Positions 1-5,204 of a DNA stretch of 5,635 nucleotides are shown here, one piece after another. Source of the DNA: Cyanobacteriota bacterium. Its GTDB lineage: Bacteria; Cyanobacteriota; Cyanobacteriia; Phormidesmidales; Phormidesmidaceae. How positions within the stretch are numbered: position 1 is the stretch's first letter; every line of letters begins with the position of its first letter. The translations under genes and the position numbers were made by a program. The stretch covers positions 1 through 5,635 of the forward strand of contig JAQCHG010000150.1 of assembly GCA_027619675.1 (NCBI GenBank), written 5' to 3'. The notes beneath the pieces were generated by a model that was not told where the DNA came from, made no database searches, and saw nothing but the letters and a program-made list of their open reading frames with translations.

Positions 1-816
1 AGAGACACCGATGTAGTGCAGGTAGGTGAGGCGGCGATCGCGATCGAACACCCCATCCCCCCGTTGCTCAAAATGGGGCGATGTGACGGAATTGCCCGTG
101 CGCTTTTCTACGGGCCAATGGAAGGCTAGGTTGACCGCCTTGAGGGGCTTACGCAACACACAGTAATTGAGAATCGTCTGGTCTGGAGCCATGGGATAAA
201 GCACGGTTGCTTCCCCCGCCGCCAACTGCTCTAGAAATGTGGCCAGATCGGCGTCGCTAAATATCCCCCGTTTACTGCCATAGAAACCCGAGCAGAAAAT
301 CTGGGTTTCGATTTGGGCGGGGGTAAAGACTTGGGTGAGGTTGGGGGCATCCACCGTAAAAACGTGGCTGAGGTCCCTGTGCTGAAAGTCGTAGGTGATC
401 CAGTCAAACTGATCCAGCAGATCAAAAATGGGCTGGGGAGAGTCCAGCAGCAAGGTATCGGCATCCATATAGATGAACTGATCAAAGGGGCCATCAAAGG
501 CCCCAAAGCGGCGGTGGGTGCCCATGCGGTGGATGCCCCCTTTGCCGTTAATGGCCAGCCAGCGCTCATGGGCAGTGGGGTGGACTTGCCAAATCTTTTC
601 TACCCAGTGGTCCCAGCGCTGGATGCTGGCGACATCGTCGTAAATCTGCACCTGGGGGCGGTCCTGCACAAAGGCCCGCAGCCGCTCTAGGTTGTCGTCG
701 TAGGGATAAATGCAGACGGGAAAGTCCGGCCCGGCGTGGGTCGCCACACTGTTGACCAGGGCCACAATCTGATCAAACACCACATCATTGCCGAGGGTGC
801 AAATCCCGTTCGTCAT
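1..816 (-). CDS. Glycosyltransferase-like protein, Npun_R2821/Npun_R2822-type (partial, C-terminus outside window)
   Basis: An open frame of 272 codons without a stop runs from an ATG at 816 off the left edge, so the C-terminus is missing. The protein begins MTNGICTLGNDVVFDQIVAL. Residues 113-127 (QFIYMDADTLLLDSP) carry the DxD-type signature M-D118-A-D120 after a hydrophobic strand, typical of nucleotide-sugar-binding GT-A glycosyltransferases, where it holds the metal and diphosphate. Later blocks IFCSGFYGSKRG (173-184) and MAPDQTILNYCV (209-220) fit the acceptor side of GT8-like folds, where a D-Q pair often recurs. From memory this matches a cyanobacterial family named after Nostoc punctiforme Npun_R2821/Npun_R2822; donor and acceptor are unknown. 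There is no signal peptide or membrane segment, so it should be cytoplasmic. A GGGAG motif (831-827) lies 10 nt before the ATG. It is downstream of rpe on the same strand, but a palindromic terminator lies between. The GT-like fold is well supported; the family name is less certain. Confidence 0.72.
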   Translation of the reverse strand, partial: MTNGICTLGNDVVFDQIVALVNSVATHAGPDFPVCIYPYDDNLERLRAFVQDRPQVQIYDDVASIQRWDHWVEKIWQVHPTAHERWLAINGKGGIHRMGTHRRFGAFDGPFDQFIYMDADTLLLDSPQPIFDLLDQFDWITYDFQHRDLSHVFTVDAPNLTQVFTPAQIETQIFCSGFYGSKRGIFSDADLATFLEQLAAGEATVLYPMAPDQTILNYCVLRKPLKAVNLAFHWPVEKRTGNSVTSPHFEQRGDGVFDRDRRLTYLHYIGVS

Positions 817-826
817 GATTTCAGGG

Positions 827-831
827 CTCCC
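827..831 (-). promoter_or_regulatory. Ribosome binding site of the glycosyltransferase-like gene
   Basis: On the minus strand GGGAG ends 10 nt before the ATG at 816. The spacing is slightly long, but no other purine-rich block lies nearer. It supports 816 as the start. Confidence 0.45.
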
Positions 832-872
832 ACTTTATCGCTTTCAGCGTTCCCGCTGGGTGGAGGCAAACA

Positions 873-904
873 ACAAAGCCAGGGGCGATCGCCCCTGGCT
901 TTGT
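873..904 (-). terminator. Perfect 32-nt palindrome, likely rpe transcription terminator
   Basis: Every base from 873 to 888 pairs with its mirror in 889-904. The left half is ACAAAGCCAGGGGCGA and the centre is a HIP1 octamer GCGATCGC. Read in rpe's direction it begins 38 nt after the rpe stop codon and is followed by TGTTTG, a short T-rich run. A GC-rich stem of up to about 14 bp would form, with a few central bases as loop. This fits an intrinsic terminator for rpe, though the T-tract is weak. It also lies 57 nt upstream of the glycosyltransferase-like gene, so it should insulate that gene from rpe transcription. A protein-binding palindrome is the alternative. Confidence 0.65.
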
Positions 905-941
905 GAGGTTATGGGATGGGTCTAGGGGAGCCCCAGCAGGC

Positions 942-1652
942 TTAAACCGTGGCGAGTTCAGGGGCGGGGCGCTTGCTGTTGCGGATGCCCGCGATCGCGT
1001 CGGCGTAGCTAGGGGCCTTAAAGACCGCAGAGCCCGCCACGATGGCGTTAGCGCCCGCTTCGAGCACCTGCCAGGTGTTACCAGGCTTGAGGCCACCATC
1101 CACTTCAATCCAGGGATCCAGACCGCGCTCGTCGCAAATCTGGCGCAGCTTTCGCACCTTACCCACCATGGAAGGAATGAAGCTTTGACCGCCGAAGCCG
1201 GGGTTGACGCTCATGATCAGCACCAGATCGCACAGATCCAGCACATGCTCAATCAGTTCCAACGGGGTGGAGGGGTTGAGCACCACGCCCGCCTGCTTAC
1301 CCAACTCGCGGATTTGCCCCAGGGTGCGGTGCAGGTGGGGGGAGGCATTGTGCTCAGCATGGACGGAGATGATGTCCGCCCCCGCCTTGGCGAAGTCTTC
1401 AACGTACTTCTCGGGTTCCACAATCATCAGGTGGACATCCAAGGGCTTTTGGGTGACGGGACGCAGGGCATCCACAATCAGGGGACCGATGGTGATGTTG
1501 GGGACAAAGCGACCATCCATGACGTCAACGTGGATCCAATCAGCCCCGGCTTCATCCACAGCCCGGACTTCTTCGCCCAAGCGGCTAAAGTCAGCGGACA
1601 GAATGGACGGAGAGACGACAACAGATTTTTTTGACGGGGACTGAGTTACCAC
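942..1652 (-). CDS. rpe: Ribulose-phosphate 3-epimerase
   Basis: This 236-residue protein interconverts D-ribulose 5-phosphate and D-xylulose 5-phosphate in the Calvin cycle and oxidative pentose phosphate pathway in the cytoplasm. It is a TIM barrel with all family signatures: [13 protein letters not shown] (16-28), [14 protein letters not shown] (39-52), DVHLMIVEP (72-80), VLNPSTP (124-130), [12 protein letters not shown] (147-158), EVDGG (183-187) and AGSAVF (206-211). The expected metal ligands H41, D43, H74 and D185 are present, and D43 and D185 are the usual acid/base pair. The frame stays open to an ATG at 1907, but the GTG at 1652 is preferred. It has AGGAG 9 nt upstream, gives the usual length of about 235 residues, and puts a good promoter just upstream, inside what would otherwise be coding sequence. 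The short N-terminal leader before [11 protein letters not shown] is typical of cyanobacterial copies. The gene appears monocistronic, between its own promoter and the palindromic terminator. Confidence 0.97.
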   Translation of the reverse strand: MVTQSPSKKSVVVSPSILSADFSRLGEEVRAVDEAGADWIHVDVMDGRFVPNITIGPLIVDALRPVTQKPLDVHLMIVEPEKYVEDFAKAGADIISVHAEHNASPHLHRTLGQIRELGKQAGVVLNPSTPLELIEHVLDLCDLVLIMSVNPGFGGQSFIPSMVGKVRKLRQICDERGLDPWIEVDGGLKPGNTWQVLEAGANAIVAGSAVFKAPSYADAIAGIRNSKRPAPELATV

Positions 1653-1661
1653 AGACGGTTT

Positions 1662-1666
1662 CTCCT
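1662..1666 (-). promoter_or_regulatory. Ribosome binding site deciding the rpe GTG start
   Basis: AGGAG on the minus strand stands 9 nt before the GTG at 1652. No comparable motif precedes the longer in-frame ATG at 1907, so this site fixes the start. Confidence 0.75.
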
Positions 1667-1686
1667 GAGAAAAATCTTTGGTATTG

Positions 1687-1713
1687 ATTGTAACAAAAAC
1701 TTCAGATTTCCAA
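1687..1713 (-). promoter_or_regulatory. Probable rpe promoter (extended -10, weak -35)
   Basis: On the minus strand TACAAT (1692-1687) is preceded by TG plus one base (TGTTACAAT), an extended -10 element. A -35-like TTGGAA (1713-1708) lies 15 nt further upstream. That spacer is short, but extended -10 promoters tolerate a poor -35. The predicted transcription start near 1680 gives a leader of roughly 28 nt that contains the AGGAG site. This is pattern matching only. Confidence 0.5.
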
Positions 1714-1914
1714 CGGATTCCGTCGTTGATTGCCCAGATGTTTTTAGGGGCCTTGCGGTTTAATAGGGGCGGGTCCCCCTGGGGGAAAACGCCGCTGGTC
1801 AGGGACATTCCTAGGCGATCGCGGCAGTTGGATGGCGGCGATTCTGTCATGGCCCGCTGACGAATGTCGAGCCCTGCGGTTCCCTCCCCCTCCCCTAAAC
1901 CCACCATTGAGATT
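1714..1914. other. Divergent intergenic region between rpe and the peptidase gene
   Basis: This stretch lies upstream of both divergent transcripts. It holds one HIP1 site (1815-1822) and a short inverted repeat of C and G runs near 1774-1786. I found no convincing sigma70-type promoter pair for the rightward operon. TTTAAT at 1759-1764 is a possible -10, but no -35 sits at a proper distance. Both frames that remain open across part of it lack a Shine-Dalgarno sequence at their distal starts. Confidence 0.4.
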
Positions 1915-1918
1915 GAGG
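1915..1918 (+). promoter_or_regulatory. Ribosome binding site deciding the peptidase start
   Basis: GAGG is followed by a 6-nt spacer and the ATG at 1925. The alternative in-frame ATGs at 1832 and 1937 have no such motif, so 1925 is chosen. That start also places the signal peptide near the N-terminus. Confidence 0.6.
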
Positions 1919-1924
1919 CAGTTC

Positions 1925-3613
1925 ATGGCGCACTGGATGATCGCAACCGTTAGGGGCCGTGTCTTGGGGGGTAACCTGGCCCCCCCTCGGCGCTGGGGAC
2001 TGCGGCTGGGGTTGGCGATCGCGGGGCTGCTGGGCACCGCTGGGTCTACCCTGGCCCTGACGGATTCCGTTGGCAGCAATGGCATTGATGCGTTGCGGCT
2101 GCACAGCCCCCCCTACAACCTAACCGGGGCCAAAATCGCCATTGGCCAGGTGGAAATTGGCCGCCCCAGTCAGTTTGGGCTGGATAAGGTGGCGATCGCC
2201 GATCTGCCGGTGAATGTGCAGCGGATTTACATCCTCGAAGATCCCCCCACCGCTAACCGCTATGTGGACTTCCACGCCGCCACCGTGGCCAGCGTCATGA
2301 TCAGCCAAGACAAGCAGCGACCCGGTGTCGCCCCCAACGCTTGGCTCTATTCCGCAGCGGTGGGGCCGATTCGGGGCCGCAGCGGCCAACCGGAGGAATG
2401 CCTCGCCTCCCAGCAGGTGGCCCTCAGCAATGGGGACGATGTGCGCGCCATTAACTTCAGCTTTGGTGAACCCCTGAGCCGCGATCCCCGCCCTAATCCG
2501 GTGCTGGATGGCAATGCCCTGCTGACCCAGTGCATCGACTGGTCAGAGCGGGTCCACGATGTGTTGTACGTGATTGCGGGGAACCAGGGGGGCGGCGGCA
2601 TCCCCATCCCCACGGACAATTTCAACGGCATCAATGTGGCCTATTCTCGCCAGGTGGACGGGCGCTACATCAAGGTGGATTTCTCAAACCTCAGCAGCGA
2701 ACCGAATTTTGATTCGCCCCCGTCTGGTGGCCCAGAAAGCAATGTGGGTCGCCGCCGCTCGATCAACTTGGTAGCCCCCGGCCATGACATCGACGCCATT
2801 GGCCCCGATGGGGCGGTGGAAACCGTCAGCGGCACCAGTTTTGCCGCCCCCCATGTGGCGGCGACGGTGGCCTTGGTGCAGGAATGGGGCGATCGCCAAT
2901 TTCGCAGTGGCCGCAGCGACTGGAGCCTGGACTCGCGGGAACCGATGGTGACCAAGGCGGTGCTGCTCAACGCCGCCGACAAATTGGAGGATGCCGGGGA
3001 CGGACTGCGCCTCGGCATGGCCCGCACCCTCTACGACGAGGGCAATCGCACCTGGATCGAAGGCGATGCCTACCGGGACCCCACCCTGCCCCTGCACGCG
3101 GAGTTGGGAACGGGACACCTCAACGCCTACCGAGCGGTGCAGCAACTGGATGGGGGCCAATGGGCACCCGGCCCGGTGCCGGTGCGGGGGTGGAGCTATG
3201 AGGCGATTGAATCGCCCCTGCCGCCGGACCTACCCCGTCAAAATGCTGCGATGCTCAGTCAGGAGTACATCCTCGACGAGCCCCTGCAAGGGGGCAGCTA
3301 TTTCTCCGCCACCCTAGCTTGGGAGCGGGTGGTGGTGCTAAACGATGCCAACCGCAATGGCCGCTATGACCTGGGGGAGACCTTTAGCGATCGCGGTCTC
3401 AACAATCTGGACCTGTACCTGATGCGGGTGGAGGACACGGACATTGCCGACAGCGTAGCCGCCTCCATCAGTGCAGAGGACAGTGTGGAGCACATCTTTG
3501 CCGCCATCCCCGCCACCGGACGCTACAAGCTGCGGGTGGTCTATCGCCAGCAGGTGAATGATGATCTGGCCCAGCCCTATGCCCTGGCCTGGTGGGGCCT
3601 GGCCGCCCCCTAA
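1925..3613 (+). CDS. Exported S8 (subtilisin-like) serine peptidase with Glu at the catalytic Asp position
   Basis: This 562-residue protein is probably secreted. Residues 1-44 look like a signal peptide: basic PRRWGLR (21-27), a hydrophobic core (28-39) and likely cleavage after TLA (42-44). The RR pair only weakly resembles a Tat motif. The subtilase domain spans about 66-407. His117 lies in FHAATVASV (matching HGTHVAG), the oxyanion Asn220 in YVIAGNQGG, and the nucleophile Ser305 in the canonical GTSFAAPHVA. The domain closes with GTGHLNAYRAV (395-405). The catalytic Asp strand reads KIAIGQVEIG (70-79), aligning Glu77 with the Asp of VAVIDSG. The roughly 20 residues after the signal peptide leave no room for an I9 propeptide. 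After a linker, residues 440-562 form a beta-rich C-terminal domain with an EF-hand-like loop, D474-x-N-x-N-G-x-Y-D-x-x-E485. The mature part has only two cysteines, C159 and C203, which could form a disulfide. An upstream ATG at 1832 would add 31 residues but has no ribosome site. The channel gene follows by 15 nt. The substrate is unknown. Confidence 0.88.
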   Translation: MAHWMIATVRGRVLGGNLAPPRRWGLRLGLAIAGLLGTAGSTLALTDSVGSNGIDALRLHSPPYNLTGAKIAIGQVEIGRPSQFGLDKVAIADLPVNVQRIYILEDPPTANRYVDFHAATVASVMISQDKQRPGVAPNAWLYSAAVGPIRGRSGQPEECLASQQVALSNGDDVRAINFSFGEPLSRDPRPNPVLDGNALLTQCIDWSERVHDVLYVIAGNQGGGGIPIPTDNFNGINVAYSRQVDGRYIKVDFSNLSSEPNFDSPPSGGPESNVGRRRSINLVAPGHDIDAIGPDGAVETVSGTSFAAPHVAATVALVQEWGDRQFRSGRSDWSLDSREPMVTKAVLLNAADKLEDAGDGLRLGMARTLYDEGNRTWIEGDAYRDPTLPLHAELGTGHLNAYRAVQQLDGGQWAPGPVPVRGWSYEAIESPLPPDLPRQNAAMLSQEYILDEPLQGGSYFSATLAWERVVVLNDANRNGRYDLGETFSDRGLNNLDLYLMRVEDTDIADSVAASISAEDSVEHIFAAIPATGRYKLRVVYRQQVNDDLAQPYALAWWGLAAP

Positions 3614-3615
3614 TC

Positions 3616-3621
3616 AGGAGG
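3616..3621 (+). promoter_or_regulatory. Strong ribosome binding site for the channel gene
   Basis: A full AGGAGG begins 3 nt after the peptidase stop codon and stands 7 nt before the GTG at 3629. This strong site compensates for the GTG start and supports independent initiation within one transcript. Confidence 0.85.
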
Positions 3622-3628
3622 CAACACC

Positions 3629-4519
3629 GTGACCCTAAAGCAGCGGGTAGCGGCCTACCTGGATGACGCTAACCGGGCGGTGGGGGCCTGGGTGACCGCC
3701 GCGATCGCCCTATTGATCCTGGCGTCGGCGGCCATCTTTGTGGTGGAAACCTATGCCCTCAGCGATCGCCTCCAGGCCACCCTGCGGATTGCAGACTGGG
3801 TGATTTTGACCCTGTTTACTGTGGAATATGGGCTCCGGCTGTGGAGCGCCGAACGACCCTGGCACTATGCCCTCAGCCCCTATGGCCTGGTGGACCTGCT
3901 GGCGATTTTGCCCTTTGTGCTGGGCTTTGTGGATATGCGGTTTGTGCGGCTGCTGCGGTGGCTGCGGGTGTTGCGGCTGGCGCGCCTATTCGGAGATCGG
4001 GCCTTGGTGGGTCGCCTCACCGCCGCCGACACCCTGGCGGTGACCCGCATTGTGTTCACCCTATTCGCCCTGATTTTTATCTACGCGGGCATCATCTTTC
4101 AGATTGAGCAGCGGTTTAACCCCGACACCTTTGACTCGTTTTTGGATGCGGCCTACTTTGCGGTGGTGACCATGACCACGGTGGGGTTTGGGGACATCGC
4201 CCCCGTGTCTGAAGCAGGCCGCTGGTTTACGGTGCTAATGATTTTGACGGGGATCACCCTGATCCCCACCCAGCTCAGCTATCTGATCCGCAGTGTGGTG
4301 AAGGTTTCCCAGGCGCAGACGGTGCCCTGCGGCCACTGTGGCTGGGCCATCCACGACAGCGACGCCCGCTTTTGCAAACGCTGCGGCACAGCCTTGGTGG
4401 GTATGCCCGAGGTGGGAGCCCAGCCCACCCCCCTGGCCACCACCCTGCCCATCGCCCCCCGTTGGCTAGGGGAGGAAGCAGCCCAATCTACGCCTGATTC
4501 GAGCGAGTCTTCCCCCTAA
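3629..4519 (+). CDS. Voltage-gated potassium-type ion channel with C-terminal zinc ribbon
   Basis: This 296-residue inner-membrane protein has one six-helix channel subunit, and four subunits would form a pore. S1 is about 19-41, S2 about 54-73 (with E66), S3 about 85-101 (with D89). S4 (103-121) carries arginines at every third position: R104, R107, R110, R113, R116 and R119, the signature of a voltage sensor. S5 is about 139-159, the pore helix about 168-183, the filter TTVGFGD at 183-189, and S6 about 197-224. The TVGFGD filter predicts potassium selectivity. There is no RCK/KTN or cyclic-nucleotide domain. Instead the cytoplasmic tail has C234-x2-C237-x11-C249-x2-C252, a zinc-ribbon-like module with the CGxCG and FCxxCG pattern. 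It is followed by a Pro/Thr/Ser-rich, probably disordered end (254-296). The GTG start is fixed by a perfect AGGAGG. The gene follows the peptidase by 15 nt on the same strand, so co-transcription is likely. No clear intrinsic terminator follows it. Ligand and gating are unknown. Confidence 0.93.
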   Translation: MTLKQRVAAYLDDANRAVGAWVTAAIALLILASAAIFVVETYALSDRLQATLRIADWVILTLFTVEYGLRLWSAERPWHYALSPYGLVDLLAILPFVLGFVDMRFVRLLRWLRVLRLARLFGDRALVGRLTAADTLAVTRIVFTLFALIFIYAGIIFQIEQRFNPDTFDSFLDAAYFAVVTMTTVGFGDIAPVSEAGRWFTVLMILTGITLIPTQLSYLIRSVVKVSQAQTVPCGHCGWAIHDSDARFCKRCGTALVGMPEVGAQPTPLATTLPIAPRWLGEEAAQSTPDSSESSP

Positions 4520-4774
4520 CAAGAGTTCGCAAGGGTCTGGACAGTTTTTGATAGCTAAAGCTCATATTAAGTCCTGCCCATCGCCCACAATAACGATGCC
4601 GACCCTGCAAGGATTTCAGGAATTCTATTGGCGGGTAAGCAACTAGACTTGATATCAGTACGGGGGTGGGCGAATGGATGACGCGATTGAGGGCGCTGTC
4701 AACGAAAGGCTGAATTAGCAGCCTATTCGGCAGGGCTGCCTGAGTCTTCCTCGCCACCCATGCAGCGCTGATAG

Positions 4775-4910
4775 CGCCCCGTACCGTGCGGCGAAAGTTG
4801 CAAACCGTTTTCTGGGGCGGGGGAAGGGAGGGGCAAGGCAGCCCAGGGGACGGTGACTGCCGCCCCAAAGGACTAAGGCGCTCCCTGAGAAACAATTACC
4901 TACTCAGCAT
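4775..4910 (+). ncRNA. Candidate structured RNA or decayed group II intron 3' end (tentative)
   Basis: A 16-nt hairpin at 4787-4802 (TGCGGCGAAAGTTGCA) has a six-pair stem with two G-U pairs, closed by a GAAA tetraloop. It is nested inside CGCCCC (4775-4780) pairing with GGGGCG (4814-4819). The hairpin resembles the upper stem of bacterial group II intron domain V, and the purine-rich run after it, ending near CTACTCAG (4900-4907), loosely resembles domain VI and an intron 3' end. However, the conserved lower stem of domain V does not pair here: both flanks read ACCGT instead of complementary sequences. No reverse transcriptase is nearby. It is either a degraded fragment or an unrelated structured transcript. 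Confidence 0.22.
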
Positions 4911-5108
4911 GTTGGGTCTCGTACCTCGACGCCAGCCTACGGCGGTATATTCATGCCGAAAAATCCCTTCAGAATTGCTGATGTTCACGGGCTTTGTCGA
5001 ACCTTAGCGATCGCGAAAATGGGGTGATGAATGATTGGGAATTGCCCAGTCTTGATGATCAGGAGCTATCCGCAAACGTACGGAAATGGCGGGGGTAGCG
5101 TGTTACTT

Positions 5109-5142
5109 ATTATTGAATAATCTCTAGGTTTGTCCCTAGGTT
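5109..5142. promoter_or_regulatory. AT-rich block with inverted and direct repeats upstream of the CBS gene
   Basis: A 13-bp palindrome ATTATT-G-AATAAT (5109-5121) is followed by two direct copies of CTAGGTT (5124-5130 and 5136-5142), 12 bp apart start to start. The sequence is much richer in A+T than its surroundings and begins 96 bp before the ATG at 5205. It could be an operator or promoter region. I found no strong -35/-10 pair; TTGAAT (5113-5118) with TAGGTT (5137-5142) at 18-bp spacing is weak. Confidence 0.3.
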
Positions 5143-5204
5143 AAAACTGAATCTGGGCATGATCAAGACGTGGTGACCCTAATCTCTCTGTCGCTTTGCC
5201 TGTC

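Larger units (their letters stand above)
4520..5204. other. 685-bp gene-free region rich in inverted repeats
   Basis: I see no gene in this stretch. The longer open frames in it (minus 4488-4895, plus 4786-5007) lack ribosome sites, have low-complexity Pro/Arg/Ser-rich products and match no family I know. The DNA holds many short inverted repeats: GGCTG/CAGCC (4708-4723), GGCAG/CTGCC (4729-4740), GCGCT/AGCGC (4765-4777), CGCCCC with GGGGCG (4775-4780 with 4814-4819), TGGGGCGG with CCGCCCCA (4813-4820 with 4860-4867), CTGAG/CTCAG (4885-4907) and CGGC/GCCG (4940-4958). Only one HIP1 site (5007-5014) occurs. The stretch could hold a structured RNA, a decayed mobile element or a degraded gene. 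An AT-rich block at 5101-5150 precedes the next gene. Confidence 0.55.

Noticed and set aside
903..1634. Long open frame on the plus strand across rpe (243 codons)
   Set aside because: It is antisense to the unmistakable rpe gene, its product has no recognisable domain, and GC-rich codon use produces such shadows.
1653..1907. N-terminal extension of rpe by 85 residues to an ATG at 1907
   Set aside because: It would exceed the family length, its sequence resembles no Rpe, and it overlaps the probable rpe promoter. The GTG at 1652 has a proper ribosome site.
1832..1924. Upstream start for the peptidase at 1832
   Set aside because: No Shine-Dalgarno precedes it, and it would place 31 Pro/Arg-rich residues before an otherwise well-positioned signal peptide.
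4520..4560. Intrinsic terminator after the channel gene
   Set aside because: A TTTTT run is present at about 4544-4548, but only a three-pair stem precedes it, too weak to call.
4488..4895. Minus-strand open frame of 135 codons overlapping the end of the channel gene
   Set aside because: The product is low in recognisable structure, has no family resemblance and no ribosome site, and overlaps the channel's 3' end antisense.
4786..5007. Plus-strand open frame of 73 codons
   Set aside because: It coincides with the hairpin-rich stretch, lacks a ribosome site, and its Arg/Gly-rich start reads like translated structured RNA.
5046..5170. Possible inverted copies around GTCTTGAT (5049-5056) and ATCAAGAC (5162-5169)
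   Set aside because: Only eight bases match exactly and the flanks diverge, so this is not good evidence for terminal inverted repeats of a mobile element.
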